Positions 9,171-18,666 of a stretch of DNA of 64,000 nt are shown here, piece after piece. The notes beneath the pieces were generated by a model. The model searched no databases and had not been told where the DNA came from. It worked only from the letters and a program-made list of their open reading frames with translations. Where the stretch lies: positions 305,127-369,126 of the forward strand of contig NZ_PKOJ01000004.1 in assembly GCF_002860325.1 (NCBI RefSeq). Reading direction: 5' to 3'. Positions within the stretch are counted from its first letter, which is position 1; every line of letters starts with the position of its first letter. A program made the position numbers and the translations under genes. The stretch comes from Neptunicoccus cionae (lineage in GTDB: Bacteria > Pseudomonadota > Alphaproteobacteria > Rhodobacterales > Rhodobacteraceae).

Positions 9171-10105
9171 ACTTTATGCTCTGCGATGTTCTGGCGGATC
9201 AGCTTTTTGTAGAGACCCTGAATGCGCGCCATAACAGGGCGTTCTCCGCTGCCGATGATCTTGCCGTCAATTTCTGCAACGGGGGTTTGCGCCCCGAAAG
9301 TTCCGGTCAGGAAAGCCTCGTCCGCGCTATAAGCCTCATAGAGCGAGAAGTTCTTCTCATAGACCGGAATGTCATTGGCGCGGCACAGATCAATGACCTT
9401 CTGACGGGTCACACCGTTCATGCAGTAATCGCCAGTAGAGGTCCAAACCTCCCCCTTACGCACGATGAAAAAGTTGCAGGCGTTGGTGGTGTTAACAAAT
9501 CCGTGGGGGTCCAGCATCAGCCCTTCATCCGCACCGGCCTGTTCTGCCTGCAGGCAGGCGATGACACAGTTCAGCTTGGAATGGCTATTGAATTTGGCAT
9601 CCTGACTGTTGGGCAACCCGCGCACCTGCGGGACAGAGGCCAGACGTATACCGGCACTGTGCAGGCTATCCACAGGTTTGGAATGTTCCATGATAATCAC
9701 TAGCGTCGGGCCGGAGCGGCTGAGTGACGGATGCTGGAAAGGTTTGACCTTGGTGCCCCGTGTCAACATCAACCGGCAATGCACATCCGTAGTCATATCA
9801 TTGGCGGCAGCGGTTTTGGTCAGGGCGTCCAGAATACCCGCACGGTCCATCCCCACGTCCAGCGAGACCGCTTTACAGGACCCGAAGAAACGATCCATGT
9901 GTTCGTCAAAAAAGGCCCAGACCCCGTCATAAAGGCGCATGCCTTCCCACATCCCGTCCCCCAGCATGAAACCGCTGTCATAGACGGATACCTTGGCTTC
10001 GTCGCGATGGAACAATTCGCCGTTGATATAGATTTTGATGTTCTCGTTGCGGACATCTTCATCCGCATCATGGGTGGTGTGGTTTGCAGGCGCTAGGTCG
10101 GTCAT
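9167..10105 (-). CDS. Class IV aminotransferase (branched-chain / D-amino-acid type)
   Basis: PLP-dependent fold-type IV enzyme of 312 aa. It has the N-terminal ISVYDSGFMLGDGMWEG-type segment (here VSVYDSGFMLGDG), a central AKFNSHSKLNC with the probable PLP-lysine region, DEGLMLDPHGFVNTTNACNFF and the late LTGTFGAQTP phosphate-binding loop. The family includes branched-chain aminotransferases, D-alanine aminotransferase and aminodeoxychorismate lyase; substrate cannot be set from sequence alone. ATG 10105 is chosen because the open frame further upstream runs through a regulatory palindrome at 10160-10173. It is coupled to a GntR regulator. Confidence 0.85.
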   Translation of the reverse strand: MTDLAPANHTTHDADEDVRNENIKIYINGELFHRDEAKVSVYDSGFMLGDGMWEGMRLYDGVWAFFDEHMDRFFGSCKAVSLDVGMDRAGILDALTKTAAANDMTTDVHCRLMLTRGTKVKPFQHPSLSRSGPTLVIIMEHSKPVDSLHSAGIRLASVPQVRGLPNSQDAKFNSHSKLNCVIACLQAEQAGADEGLMLDPHGFVNTTNACNFFIVRKGEVWTSTGDYCMNGVTRQKVIDLCRANDIPVYEKNFSLYEAYSADEAFLTGTFGAQTPVAEIDGKIIGSGERPVMARIQGLYKKLIRQNIAEHKV

Positions 10106-10159
10106 TTCGGGGATCTCTGTCAGTTCGTATTTCCGGCGTAAGTTGAGATTAAATTGTCT

Positions 10160-10173
10160 GATTGTCAACAATC
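10160..10173. promoter_or_regulatory. Candidate GntR (FCD) operator
   Basis: GATTGT-CA-ACAATC, a 6-2-6 inverted repeat containing TTGTCAACAA, which fits the TTGTnnACAA pattern of FCD-type GntR regulators. It lies 55 bases upstream of the aminotransferase start in the divergent gap to the alcohol dehydrogenase. Confidence 0.5.
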
Positions 10174-10322
10174 TGGCTCCCTAGCAATCCCTATAGTTCG
10201 GCCAGTGGCTACACCGACCGGAGTTTGGGAACGCTGCGGCGCGTTTTGTGATGCTTGTGTCCGGCGTGGCGGAGCGGCTAGAACTTTGGACAGAACCAAT
10301 GCCACAACAGAAAGAGACGACC

Positions 10323-11450
10323 ATGAAGATCAAAGCCGCCGTTCTGGAAGAAGTTGGACGGGCCATGCCCTATGAGCAAACCCGCCCGCTGGTTGTGCAG
10401 GAAGTGAATCTTGAAGGGCCGCAATATGGCGAGGTTCTTGTGCGGATTGTTGCGGCAGGTCTGTGCCATTCCGATCTTTCCACAATCAACGGTGACCGTC
10501 CACGTCCCGTGCCGATGGTGTTGGGGCATGAGGCTTCGGGCGTTGTCGAAGAACTCGGTGCGGGTGTAACCGATCTCGAGGTCGGAGATCATGTGGTCTG
10601 TGTTTTTGTGCCCAGTTGTGGCCATTGCGCCCCCTGTCAAAGCGGCCGTCCTGCGCTGTGTGAACCCGGTGCTGCGGCGAACGGGGAAGGTGTGCTTCTT
10701 GGCGGGGGCACCCGCCTCAGCCGGAACGGGGAACCGGTTCTCCACCATCTGGGAGTTTCCTGTTTCGCCGAATATGCCACCGTGTCGCGCCATTCTTTGG
10801 TGAAGGTGGACAAGGAAACACCGCTTCATATCGCGGCGCTGATTGGCTGCGCCGTGCTGACGGGAACCGGAGCAGTTTTTAATACGGGTGCAGTGCATCC
10901 TGCAGGGACCACAGCGATTGTCGGTTTGGGCGGCGTTGGGCTGGCGGCTGTTATGGGAGCAGTCGCCACTGGGGCGCAAACGATCGTGGCAGTAGACCGG
11001 ATACCCGAGAAGCTCAAACTCGCTGCGGAACTGGGGGCGACCCACACGGTGAATGCGGATGATGAAGATGCTTTGGAGCAAATCCGAGATACTACAAATG
11101 GCGGCGTGGAATCCGCGCTTGATTTCACCGGTAGCGCGCGCGCTCTGGAATTCAGTTTCGGCATTACAAGACGGGGAGGCACCACTGTGACCGGTGGTCT
11201 TCCTAACCCTGCTGCGCGTCTGGACTTGCCTGCGGTAACGTTTACAGCCGAAGAACGGACATTGAAGGGCAGCTACCTTGGCTCGGGTGTGCCATCGCGG
11301 GATATTCCCAAATTCCTCGGCCTGCATAAATGCGGCAAGCTTCCGATTGAGAAGCTGATGACCGACCGTTTGAAACTCGAAGACATCAACGCCGGGTTTG
11401 ACCGTTTGCATGCAGGAACCGAAATCCGGCAGATCATCGACTTCAGCTAG
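10323..11450 (+). CDS. Zinc-dependent alcohol dehydrogenase (MDR superfamily)
   Basis: A 375-aa medium-chain dehydrogenase. Catalytic zinc ligands appear as GLCHSD (Cys near residue 44) and GHEASG. The structural zinc lobe CGHCAPCQSGRPALC carries four Cys. The NAD-binding GLGGVG motif starts about residue 200, followed by VAVD, where Asp suggests NAD over NADP. It resembles the class III/aryl-alcohol branch; substrate unknown. The ATG at 10323 follows AAAGAGA. It is divergent from the aminotransferase operon and lies 103 bases before a GntR gene. Confidence 0.9.
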   Translation: MKIKAAVLEEVGRAMPYEQTRPLVVQEVNLEGPQYGEVLVRIVAAGLCHSDLSTINGDRPRPVPMVLGHEASGVVEELGAGVTDLEVGDHVVCVFVPSCGHCAPCQSGRPALCEPGAAANGEGVLLGGGTRLSRNGEPVLHHLGVSCFAEYATVSRHSLVKVDKETPLHIAALIGCAVLTGTGAVFNTGAVHPAGTTAIVGLGGVGLAAVMGAVATGAQTIVAVDRIPEKLKLAAELGATHTVNADDEDALEQIRDTTNGGVESALDFTGSARALEFSFGITRRGGTTVTGGLPNPAARLDLPAVTFTAEERTLKGSYLGSGVPSRDIPKFLGLHKCGKLPIEKLMTDRLKLEDINAGFDRLHAGTEIRQIIDFS

Positions 11451-11553
11451 GCGCCGGCCGGAAACTTCCGATTGTCCTGCGCAGGCGGTTATATATACTT
11501 GGCGCGAATGTGATGTGGGATATATCACGGCCATCTAGCAGGAGCCGCCGACC

Positions 11554-12267
11554 GTGTCCAAAACAGAAGATGCCTATCAGGCGTTGAAGCAGGATATTCT
11601 GTTTACCCGTCTGGCACCTGACGCGCCGCTGAACCTGAAGAAGCTATGTGCGCAATACGGGTTCGGTTGGACCCCGATGCGGGAAGCGCTGGCGCGGCTG
11701 GAATCCGAACAGCTTGTCCTCTCTCGGGAAAATCGCGGGTTCGTCGTGGCGCCAGTATCAGAAGCAGAGCTGCACGATCTGACCAATGCGCGCCAGACGG
11801 TTGAGCTGGCCATGTTGCGCGAAGCGATGGAACAGGGCGACGAGGCTTGGGAAGAGGCAATCGTCACAGCCCATTTCCGTCTGGGACGCTTCAAGGTGGA
11901 TGCAGGCCATCTGACAGAGTCCGATTTTGACGCTTGGGAGTCGCTCCACGACAGGTTTCATCGTGCCCTGCTTGCGGCGTGCCCGTCCAAAACGCTACAT
12001 TATTTTTACGATCACGTGAACGCACAATTGCTGCGGCACCGTAAATACCTTGCCATCAGTCCGGCCATTCGTGCAGCCCAAACAGGCGGGGCAGAGCGCG
12101 ACGCCGTTGTTGCCCGTCTTGCAGAGGCTCTTTCCCTAGAGGGTCATACAGTGATCATGGAAGCGGTCATCGATCGTGACAAAAAGCGCGCCGAACATCT
12201 GCTCGGCGCGCATATTCAACTTACACGACAGGTGTTTACCACGGCCTTGGGCGAAGCGGTCAGGTGA
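11554..12267 (+). CDS. GntR-family (FCD domain) transcriptional regulator
   Basis: A 237-aa regulator. The HTH region (residues about 1-75) includes LKKLCAQYGFGWTPMREALARLESEQLV and is followed by an FCD domain with LHDRFHRALLAACPS near residue 130. The start is GTG 11554 after GGAG. Its 3' end overlaps the 3' end of kynureninase by 8 bases, convergently. AT-rich TTATATATA-type sequences occur both upstream of this gene and upstream of kynureninase, which suggests that it controls kynU and itself. Confidence 0.88.
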   Translation: MSKTEDAYQALKQDILFTRLAPDAPLNLKKLCAQYGFGWTPMREALARLESEQLVLSRENRGFVVAPVSEAELHDLTNARQTVELAMLREAMEQGDEAWEEAIVTAHFRLGRFKVDAGHLTESDFDAWESLHDRFHRALLAACPSKTLHYFYDHVNAQLLRHRKYLAISPAIRAAQTGGAERDAVVARLAEALSLEGHTVIMEAVIDRDKKRAEHLLGAHIQLTRQVFTTALGEAVR

Positions 12268-13510
12268 CGGCCTGGCGGGTTTTGAACTTGGCCTGATCCC
12301 ATTCGCCGGTTTCCATGATTTCCCGCAGGTGACTGACTGAATCCCAAATATCCTGATAGGTTACATAAGGTGCAGCAAAGCCGAAGCGCAGAATGTCGGG
12401 CGCACGGAAATCCCCGATCACACCCCGCGCGATCAGCGCTTGCATGATCGGATATCCCTCCTCGTGGGTCAGGGATACCTGACTGCCCCGCGCTTCGGCC
12501 TCGCGCGGGCTGGCGAGTTCGAAACCCATGCCCGACAGTTCCTGCTCCACCAAAGCAATGAACAGATCGCCAAGCTGCTGGTTCTTTTTGCGAAGGTCCG
12601 ACATGTCCACATCCGCAAAAACGCCAAGTGCTTCTTCCAGCGCGATCAGACCAAGCTGGGAGGCCGTGCCGGTCAGCATTTTGTCAATCTTTGCATGGGG
12701 TTCATAGCTTTGGGTAAAGGCGAAAGGCTGTGCGTGCCCATGCCAGCCGGCGAGCGGCTGGTGCATGTCGGGCAGGTGGCGGGACGCGACAAACAGGAAG
12801 GCCGGTGCGCCCGGTCCGCCGTTCAGGTATTTATACCCGCAGCCCACTGCAAAATCCACATTGCAGCCGTTCAGATCCACCGGCAGGGCACCTGCCGAAT
12901 GGGCCAGATCCCAGATCACAAGCCCGCCCAATGCTTGGGCCTGTTCGGTAATGCCCTTCATGTCATAAATACGACCCGACTTGTAGTGCACATGGGTCAG
13001 TTGCACGGCAGCCAGCGTTTCGCCCGCTTCGGCAATCGCCTCTTCCACCGCCTCCGGTGCGACACAGCGCAACTCGAAGCCCATCATATCCGCGACCTCG
13101 GCATTGATATAAACGTCTGTCGGGAAGTTCCCCTGTTCCGAAATGATGACCTTGCGGTCCTTGCGCATCCGCAGCGCCCCGACGAGTACCTTGTAGAGGT
13201 TCACGGAGGTGGAATCGCACACAACGACCTCATCCTCTTTGGCCCCGATCAGCCGTGCGATTGCAGCGCCGGTTCGTTGCGGCGCGGGATACCAGCCAGC
13301 GTCGTTCCAGCTGCGGATCAGGCCTTTGCCCCATTCCTCTGTCACTGCTTTTTGCAACCGCGCATCAATGCCTTTTGGCAGTGCGCCAAGGGAGTTGCCA
13401 TCGAGATAAATTACACCCTCCGGCAGATTAAAACGGTCCCGCAGATAGGAAACCGGATCATTGGCATCCATCTTTTTGATGGCATCACGGGTATAGGTTT
13501 GCTGGGTCAT
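12260..13510 (-). CDS. kynU: Kynureninase KynU
   Basis: PLP enzyme of 416 aa that cleaves L-kynurenine to anthranilate and L-alanine in tryptophan catabolism. GNSLGALPKG near the N terminus, WDLAHSAGALPVDL in the middle, and GCGYKYLNGGPGAPAF with the PLP-binding lysine are all intact and characteristic. ATG 13510 has GGAG eight bases upstream. No kynA (tryptophan dioxygenase) or kynB gene is nearby, so the rest of the pathway must lie elsewhere, or the enzyme may serve to salvage external kynurenine. Confidence 0.94.
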   Translation of the reverse strand: MTQQTYTRDAIKKMDANDPVSYLRDRFNLPEGVIYLDGNSLGALPKGIDARLQKAVTEEWGKGLIRSWNDAGWYPAPQRTGAAIARLIGAKEDEVVVCDSTSVNLYKVLVGALRMRKDRKVIISEQGNFPTDVYINAEVADMMGFELRCVAPEAVEEAIAEAGETLAAVQLTHVHYKSGRIYDMKGITEQAQALGGLVIWDLAHSAGALPVDLNGCNVDFAVGCGYKYLNGGPGAPAFLFVASRHLPDMHQPLAGWHGHAQPFAFTQSYEPHAKIDKMLTGTASQLGLIALEEALGVFADVDMSDLRKKNQQLGDLFIALVEQELSGMGFELASPREAEARGSQVSLTHEEGYPIMQALIARGVIGDFRAPDILRFGFAAPYVTYQDIWDSVSHLREIMETGEWDQAKFKTRQAVT

Positions 13511-13568
13511 TTCAGGCTCCGAAGGGGTTATGGAACTGATTGTATATATTAGAATGATGGATTTCAAT

Positions 13569-13582
13569 AATTATATATAATT
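13569..13582. promoter_or_regulatory. AT-rich palindrome upstream of kynU
   Basis: AATTATATATAATT is a perfect 14-bp palindrome 59 bases upstream of kynU, with a related TGTATATATTA closer to the gene. A similar GGTTATATATACTT lies about 65 bases upstream of the adjacent GntR gene at 11554. It could be the GntR operator or a promoter element. Confidence 0.4.
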
Positions 13583-13630
13583 TTAAGATCGGGCATGTTC
13601 CGCTGTAATTCGTCCCTTTGAAACGAAAAA

Positions 13631-13650
13631 AGACCGCACGCTGGCGGTCT
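13631..13650. terminator. Intrinsic terminator downstream of the ggt/dipeptidase operon
   Basis: AGACCGC-N6-GCGGTCT with A5 on one side and T5 on the other, so it can act in both directions. It lies 26 bases past the dipeptidase stop (minus strand). Confidence 0.85.
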
Positions 13651-13676
13651 TTTTCTAGTACTTCAGGCGAAAGGCC

Positions 13677-15077
13677 TTATCCGGCTTTGGCCGGCACGGC
13701 ATCCCTGTCCGCACCAATGTCCCAAAACAGACCCGCCATCACTTGCAACGCATCGCGGCAGACGGGTTTGAGAACATGCTCGTCCGGAGCATGCTGGGAA
13801 CATCCGCGATAGCTGTGAGGCACCCAAACTGTCGGCAGTTCCAACACATCGCTGAAGCTGTCGTTGGGCAGGGAGCCTGCAAGATTGGGCAATACATGGG
13901 GTTCCTGCCCTGCGGTGCGGGTCAGGCTGTCCTTTACATAGGTCACCCACGGATGCTTCGGATCCAAACGGGTCGCCGCAAAGAAACCGCGGTCCTGCGG
14001 GGTGATTTTCACATCCTCAAACCCGTTGGCATCCAGATGGCGGCGCAGGGCGGGCAGAATGTCGTCTGTTTCCGTTCCCACCACATAGCGTAGCTGGCAG
14101 GTGGCCCGCGCTCTTGCGGAGATTGCGTTTACCGGCGCTTCGGGCACGCCGGAAGTCATGGCAAGTACAGCAAAACTGTTCCAGCCGTAAACCCGTTCCG
14201 CAGGGGTCAGGCTCTCTTCGCCCCAATCCGCGTTGACCTCTGGGCCGTCCCCTTCTGACACTGGAAGATCTTTCAGGGCGGCGCGAATATCATCCGTCAG
14301 GCTGGTCGGACGCCACTCGGGGATCTGGATCTGGCCGCGACGGTCACAAATCGTCGCCAGCGCATGAGACAGGATCATCGCCGGATCGGCAAGCAATCCG
14401 CCCCAGTTTCCGGAATGGTGTGCCCCTTCGCGCAAATCAAGTGTCAGGTCAAAGCCGATACCGCCCCGTGATCCCATAAACATAGTCGGCCGGTCCGGTT
14501 GCAACCTTGGCCCGTCAGATGCGATGAGAACATCGGCGGACAGGCGCTCCTTCTGCGCTTCAAAGAATTCACGCAGACCGGCAGAACCGGTTTCTTCGCT
14601 CATCTCAAGAACAATTTTTGCATTGAACCCGAGCGATCCCCGCTCTGCGATAACAGCCTCTAAGGCGGCGATATTAATAAGATGCTGGCCTTTGTTGTCC
14701 GCCGTCCCGCGTCCGTAAAGCCGATCACCTTCTTCGACGAGTTTGAACGGGTGTAATCCCTCGCGCCATTGATCTGTTTGGGCGCGGATCACATCGCCGT
14801 GGCCATAGGTCAGAACCGTGGTCAGGGCAGGGTCTTCGATCCGTTCCCCGATCAGCAACGGGCCACCGTCAGGGTTAGGGTTGGGAAAAATTTCGCAAGT
14901 GAAACCGGCAGCTTCAAGACGGGGCCGGATGGCCTGTTCAAGATAGACCCCCAGCTTTTCCTTTTGCTCCGGGTTCTGGCTTTCGGTTTCATGAGAGACC
15001 AGAGTGGCTAGTTCGGACTGGAAGGTGCCATCATCGAAATAGCTGGAAATACGCTCTATTGTTGTGTCGCGGGTCAT
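13677..15077 (-). CDS. M20-family metallopeptidase (dipeptidase)
   Basis: A 466-aa zinc peptidase of the M20 ArgE/DapE/carboxypeptidase-like family. Metal and catalytic motifs are TYGHGDVI (His-x-Asp), [10 protein letters not shown] (Asp) and EMSEETGS (Glu-Glu), with a dimerisation domain from about residue 205 to 320. It has no signal peptide and is cytoplasmic. ATG 15077 overlaps the gamma-glutamyltransferase stop (ATGA). Last gene of the operon. Context suggests it splits dipeptides such as Cys-Gly released by the neighbouring gamma-glutamyltransferase, but that is inference. Confidence 0.88.
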   Translation of the reverse strand: MTRDTTIERISSYFDDGTFQSELATLVSHETESQNPEQKEKLGVYLEQAIRPRLEAAGFTCEIFPNPNPDGGPLLIGERIEDPALTTVLTYGHGDVIRAQTDQWREGLHPFKLVEEGDRLYGRGTADNKGQHLINIAALEAVIAERGSLGFNAKIVLEMSEETGSAGLREFFEAQKERLSADVLIASDGPRLQPDRPTMFMGSRGGIGFDLTLDLREGAHHSGNWGGLLADPAMILSHALATICDRRGQIQIPEWRPTSLTDDIRAALKDLPVSEGDGPEVNADWGEESLTPAERVYGWNSFAVLAMTSGVPEAPVNAISARARATCQLRYVVGTETDDILPALRRHLDANGFEDVKITPQDRGFFAATRLDPKHPWVTYVKDSLTRTAGQEPHVLPNLAGSLPNDSFSDVLELPTVWVPHSYRGCSQHAPDEHVLKPVCRDALQVMAGLFWDIGADRDAVPAKAG

Positions 15078-16654
15078 ATTTGATCCTCGGATATTGCATC
15101 GCCCCAAGGGGACATGATTTCGGTACAGCCGGCATTTTTACCGTCACGCCGCATGACACCGGCGGTGCAGGCAAAAGCGTAGGGAAAGACCGTGCGGCGT
15201 GTGCTGTGGATCGGGTGTTTTTCTGCCAGTCCGTTCTGAACATCCTCTGGCAAGGCATCGTCGACAACGACCGTGTCTCCGCCTGACACATCAATGCGCG
15301 GGTGGTGGAAAGCATCCGACAGGGACATGCCATAATCGCTGACGAAAGACGAAAGCTGCGACACGGCACCAACAATCTTGCGTCCGCCTGATGCGCCAAA
15401 GGCAAAGCGTGCGCCATCGCCGGTTTCCCCGAGAACAGGGCAGACGTTCATCAGGCAGGGTTTGCCTGCTGCCAGAGAGTTCGGCTTACCCTGTGTCGGG
15501 TCAAACCACATGATCCCATTGTTCATCAGAAAGCCGGTAGAGGGCGACACAACGCGGCTGCCAAAAATCGACAGCAGGGTTTGGGTCTGGGCCACCATAT
15601 TGCCGTGACGGTCTACAACCGAGAAATGTGTGGTGCATCCGGGCGCTTCGGGGGATTCCCCGTCATGGCCCATCTCTGCCAGCCGTTTGGCATAGGCCGC
15701 TTTCAGCCCGTCCACATAGGCGGCATAGGCTGCACCGTCCGGCGCTTTACCATTCATGGTCGACGGATCAATGTGTTGGAACACTTGTTGGAAAGTCGGA
15801 CCAGCGGTCAGACCGGGCAGAACGTTGAACTTTGCGCTGCCATGGCTGAACTCCAACGGTGCATGAAAGCTGGCGTTGTAGGCACGAAGGTCCTCATGGC
15901 TCAGACTGCCACCTTTGGCCTGAACATCTTCAGCCATCGCCGCCCCCAGATCCCCGTCATAGAGCGCGCGGTGGCCTTTTTCTGCAATCTCTGCAAGGGA
16001 CTGGCCCATTGCCTTCATGTTCAGACGTTTTTCGGCAACGCTGGTCCATCCGGCAATGGTCGGCCACTGGCCGTCCTCCAGAAAAAGCGCAGCGGCATCA
16101 GGGTCTTGCGCCAGCGCACGGGTGGTAGAGGCGATGATCAACGCGGCATACCAGTCCACGTAAAGACCCTCATTGGCCAGATCGACCGCAGGCTGCACCA
16201 GATCGCGCCAAGGCATTTTGCCAAATCGATCGTGCGCTTTGCCAACGCCATCCACAAGCCCCGGAACGGCGATGGATTTGGCACCCTGAACGTTGCAGTC
16301 GTCTACCACCTTTTCCCAAGGGAACAGGTCGTCGGCCTTGCCCGCACCCGACAAAGGATAATCGGCAATGTCGAGGTTCTTCGGAGAGCGCATCCCGTAG
16401 TTAAGCGCGTAAGCCTTTTGTTCATGCGCGCGCCAAAGCATCATCGCCCCGCCACCGGCAGGGCCGGACATCCACGGTTCGACAACGCCAATCGCGAAGG
16501 ATACTGCGGTTGCCGCATCCACGGCGTCGCCGCCCGCAGCAAGGACTTCTGCGCCGATGCGGGCAGCACGGGAATGTTGAGCTGCTACCACGCCGTGTTC
16601 CGTTTCGATCACGGTTTTGCGGACAGTCTGGCTGTTTGAAAGGTTCGGGATCAT
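15074..16654 (-). CDS. Gamma-glutamyltransferase family protein (Ntn hydrolase)
   Basis: A 526-aa member of the GGT family, which matures by autocleavage before a Thr nucleophile and then hydrolyses or transfers gamma-glutamyl groups. The cleavage site is visible as [10 protein letters not shown] with Thr341, and GPAGGGAMM lies near residue 64. Unlike classical periplasmic GGT it has no signal peptide: the N terminus is [15 protein letters not shown]. It is therefore probably cytoplasmic, working on substrates brought in by the linked ABC importer. It overlaps oppF by one base and the dipeptidase by four. Confidence 0.9.
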   Translation of the reverse strand: MIPNLSNSQTVRKTVIETEHGVVAAQHSRAARIGAEVLAAGGDAVDAATAVSFAIGVVEPWMSGPAGGGAMMLWRAHEQKAYALNYGMRSPKNLDIADYPLSGAGKADDLFPWEKVVDDCNVQGAKSIAVPGLVDGVGKAHDRFGKMPWRDLVQPAVDLANEGLYVDWYAALIIASTTRALAQDPDAAALFLEDGQWPTIAGWTSVAEKRLNMKAMGQSLAEIAEKGHRALYDGDLGAAMAEDVQAKGGSLSHEDLRAYNASFHAPLEFSHGSAKFNVLPGLTAGPTFQQVFQHIDPSTMNGKAPDGAAYAAYVDGLKAAYAKRLAEMGHDGESPEAPGCTTHFSVVDRHGNMVAQTQTLLSIFGSRVVSPSTGFLMNNGIMWFDPTQGKPNSLAAGKPCLMNVCPVLGETGDGARFAFGASGGRKIVGAVSQLSSFVSDYGMSLSDAFHHPRIDVSGGDTVVVDDALPEDVQNGLAEKHPIHSTRRTVFPYAFACTAGVMRRDGKNAGCTEIMSPWGDAISEDQI

Positions 16655-17670
16655 TACACGCCCTCCCGCACCAAAGGTGCGCCTGTGTTATGATCGTTTT
16701 CCGAGTCGAACAGGTGGCATTCTACATGCCCTTCTGGTGTCGGAACAGGGCGCGGCGGGATGCTTGCACAGTGTGTCATCGCCATCGGGCAACGGGGGTG
16801 GAAATGGCACCCGCTTGGTGGTGCAATCGGGTTCGGGTATTCCATGCCCAATTCTGTATCCGGCACGCCTTTGCCCGCTTCCGGTGTCAGCACAGATTTC
16901 AACAAAGCCTGCGTGTAAGGGTGTCCCGAAGTGTCAAACAGCCCACCTACGGAGGATTCCTCAACGATCCGGCCCAGATACATCACAGCCACGCGGGTAG
17001 CGAGATGTTCCACCACGGCAAGGTCATGGCTGATGAAGAGGTAGGTCAGGTTAAATTCTGCCCGCAAGTCATTCAGAAGATTCAGAATCTGGCTTTGCAC
17101 CGACACATCGAGCGCAGAAGTCGGTTCGTCACAAATCACGATCTCAGGCTTCATGATCAGCGCCCGCGCGATCGCTACGCGCTGGCGCTGGCCGCCGGAC
17201 ATCTGGCTTGGATAGGTGCGCATCACCCGTTGAGGCAGGCCGACAATGTCAAGGATGTCCCGAACTGCCTTGTCCTGCGAATTGCTGTCGCCGATGTTAT
17301 GCACCCGCAACGGCAGAGAGATAATATCCTCAATAGATTTGCGCGGGTTCAGCGAGGAGTACGGGTCTTGGAAAATCGGCTGGATCCGGCGGGCGAGGGT
17401 CCGCCGGTCGGTGGCGCCGATGACTTCACCGTCGACCCGCACTTCCCCTTTTGTCGGGTCTTCAAGGCCCAGCAGGATTTTGGCGAGTGTGGACTTCCCG
17501 CAGCCGGATTCACCCACAAGGCCAAGGACCTCACCCCGGTTGAGGGAGAGAGACACATCATTGATCGCTTTCAGGGGTTTCGGCTTGCCAAACATCCCCT
17601 GCTTGACGGTGTAGGTCTTGGAAACGTTACGCAGTTCCAGCACCGGGTGGTTTGTTTCGGTCGTGCTCAT
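16654..17670 (-). CDS. Peptide ABC transporter ATP-binding protein (OppF/DppF type)
   Basis: A 338-aa ATPase. Walker A GESGCGKS, signature [15 protein letters not shown], Walker B IVICDEPTSALD and the H-loop ISHDLAVV are intact. The C-terminal oligopeptide-transporter extension contains HPYTQALL and the Cys-rich CHFHPRCPMAMTHC. ATG 17670 overlaps the stop of the preceding ATPase gene by four bases. It pairs with the OppD-like subunit to energise peptide uptake. Confidence 0.93.
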   Translation of the reverse strand: MSTTETNHPVLELRNVSKTYTVKQGMFGKPKPLKAINDVSLSLNRGEVLGLVGESGCGKSTLAKILLGLEDPTKGEVRVDGEVIGATDRRTLARRIQPIFQDPYSSLNPRKSIEDIISLPLRVHNIGDSNSQDKAVRDILDIVGLPQRVMRTYPSQMSGGQRQRVAIARALIMKPEIVICDEPTSALDVSVQSQILNLLNDLRAEFNLTYLFISHDLAVVEHLATRVAVMYLGRIVEESSVGGLFDTSGHPYTQALLKSVLTPEAGKGVPDTELGMEYPNPIAPPSGCHFHPRCPMAMTHCASIPPRPVPTPEGHVECHLFDSENDHNTGAPLVREGV

Positions 17671-18662
17671 ACGGCGGTCTCCGCGATTTGATGGCCTGTC
17701 TCGTGGACGCAGCGGAAACGGTGGTTCTCCGCAGGCTTTCTGTGGGGGATGGCGTCGCGACAGGCGGCAACGGCCTGATCGCAACGTGTGCGGAACGGGC
17801 AGCCGGTTACACCGCCGACAAGGTTCGGAACGATGCCCGGAATGGTGCCAAGACGCGCACCCCGTTCGGTTTTGCCCGGTTGCGGGATGCAGCGCAGCAG
17901 GCCACGGGTGTAGGGGTGCATCGGCGCGTTGAACACCTGTTCCGCCGATCCGGTTTCCACCAGTTCACCTGCGTACATCACCGCGACTTTATCTGCGACG
18001 CGGGCCACAACGCCCAGATCGTGCGTGATCAGGATCATCGCCATGTTCATTTCCCGCCCGAGGTCCACCAGCAAACGCAGAATTTGCGCCTGAATGGTCA
18101 CATCAAGCGCGGTTGTGGGTTCATCCGCGATGATCAGTTCGGGTTCGCACATCAGGGCCATTGCGATCATGACGCGCTGGCGCAGCCCCCCCGAAAGCTG
18201 GTGGGGATATTGCGACAGACGGCTTTCAGCGGCGGTGATGCCAACCTTTTCCAACAACTCGATGGCACGGGCGCGGGCCGCTTCCTTGCCGACATTGCGG
18301 TGCAGCAGCAGCGCTTCCATCAACTGGTTGCCGATAGTGAAGGCCGGATTGAGCGATGTCATCGGTTCCTGAAAGATCATCGCCATCCGGTCGCCGCGCA
18401 AGGCACGCATTGTCTTGTTGTTGGCTTTGGTCAGGTCAATGCCGTCAAATTCCATCTGTGTTGCGGTGCGTTTGATACGCCCGCCGAGCAAACCCATCAG
18501 CGCCAGCGAGGTCAGGGATTTCCCCGAACCGCTTTCGCCAACGATACACAGGGTTTCCCCGCGATTCAGATCAAAATCAATGCCGCGCACCGCATTCAGA
18601 GTGCCCCCACCGACCGGAATGTCGATGGTCAGGTCTTTTACGCGCAAAAGTGGACTGTTCAT
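17667..18662 (-). CDS. Peptide ABC transporter ATP-binding protein (OppD/DppD type)
   Basis: A 331-aa ATPase with Walker A GESGSGKS, Q-loop FQEPMTSLNP, signature LSGGLRQRVMIA and Walker B LIIADEPTTALD. The C-terminal peptide-transporter domain contains HPYTRGLL and a Cys pair in CPFRTRC. ATG 18662 begins MNSPLLRVKDLTI; four bases separate it from the stop of the permease gene. Part of a five-gene importer with GGT and a dipeptidase. Confidence 0.93.
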   Translation of the reverse strand: MNSPLLRVKDLTIDIPVGGGTLNAVRGIDFDLNRGETLCIVGESGSGKSLTSLALMGLLGGRIKRTATQMEFDGIDLTKANNKTMRALRGDRMAMIFQEPMTSLNPAFTIGNQLMEALLLHRNVGKEAARARAIELLEKVGITAAESRLSQYPHQLSGGLRQRVMIAMALMCEPELIIADEPTTALDVTIQAQILRLLVDLGREMNMAMILITHDLGVVARVADKVAVMYAGELVETGSAEQVFNAPMHPYTRGLLRCIPQPGKTERGARLGTIPGIVPNLVGGVTGCPFRTRCDQAVAACRDAIPHRKPAENHRFRCVHETGHQIAETAV

Positions 18663-18666
18663 CAGT

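Noticed and set aside
10258..10300. A stretch resembling the 5' end of a tRNA (GGCGGAGCGGCTAGA)
   Set aside because: No anticodon arm, no TTCGA loop and no 3' acceptor match follow, so it is not a tRNA gene.
12440..13552. A 370-codon open frame opposite kynureninase
   Set aside because: The kynU reading carries intact PLP and family motifs; the antisense frame has none and is a codon-bias shadow.
15581..16639. A 352-codon open frame opposite the gamma-glutamyltransferase
   Set aside because: No domain can be recognised, composition is rich in His/Arg/Gly as typical for antisense shadows.
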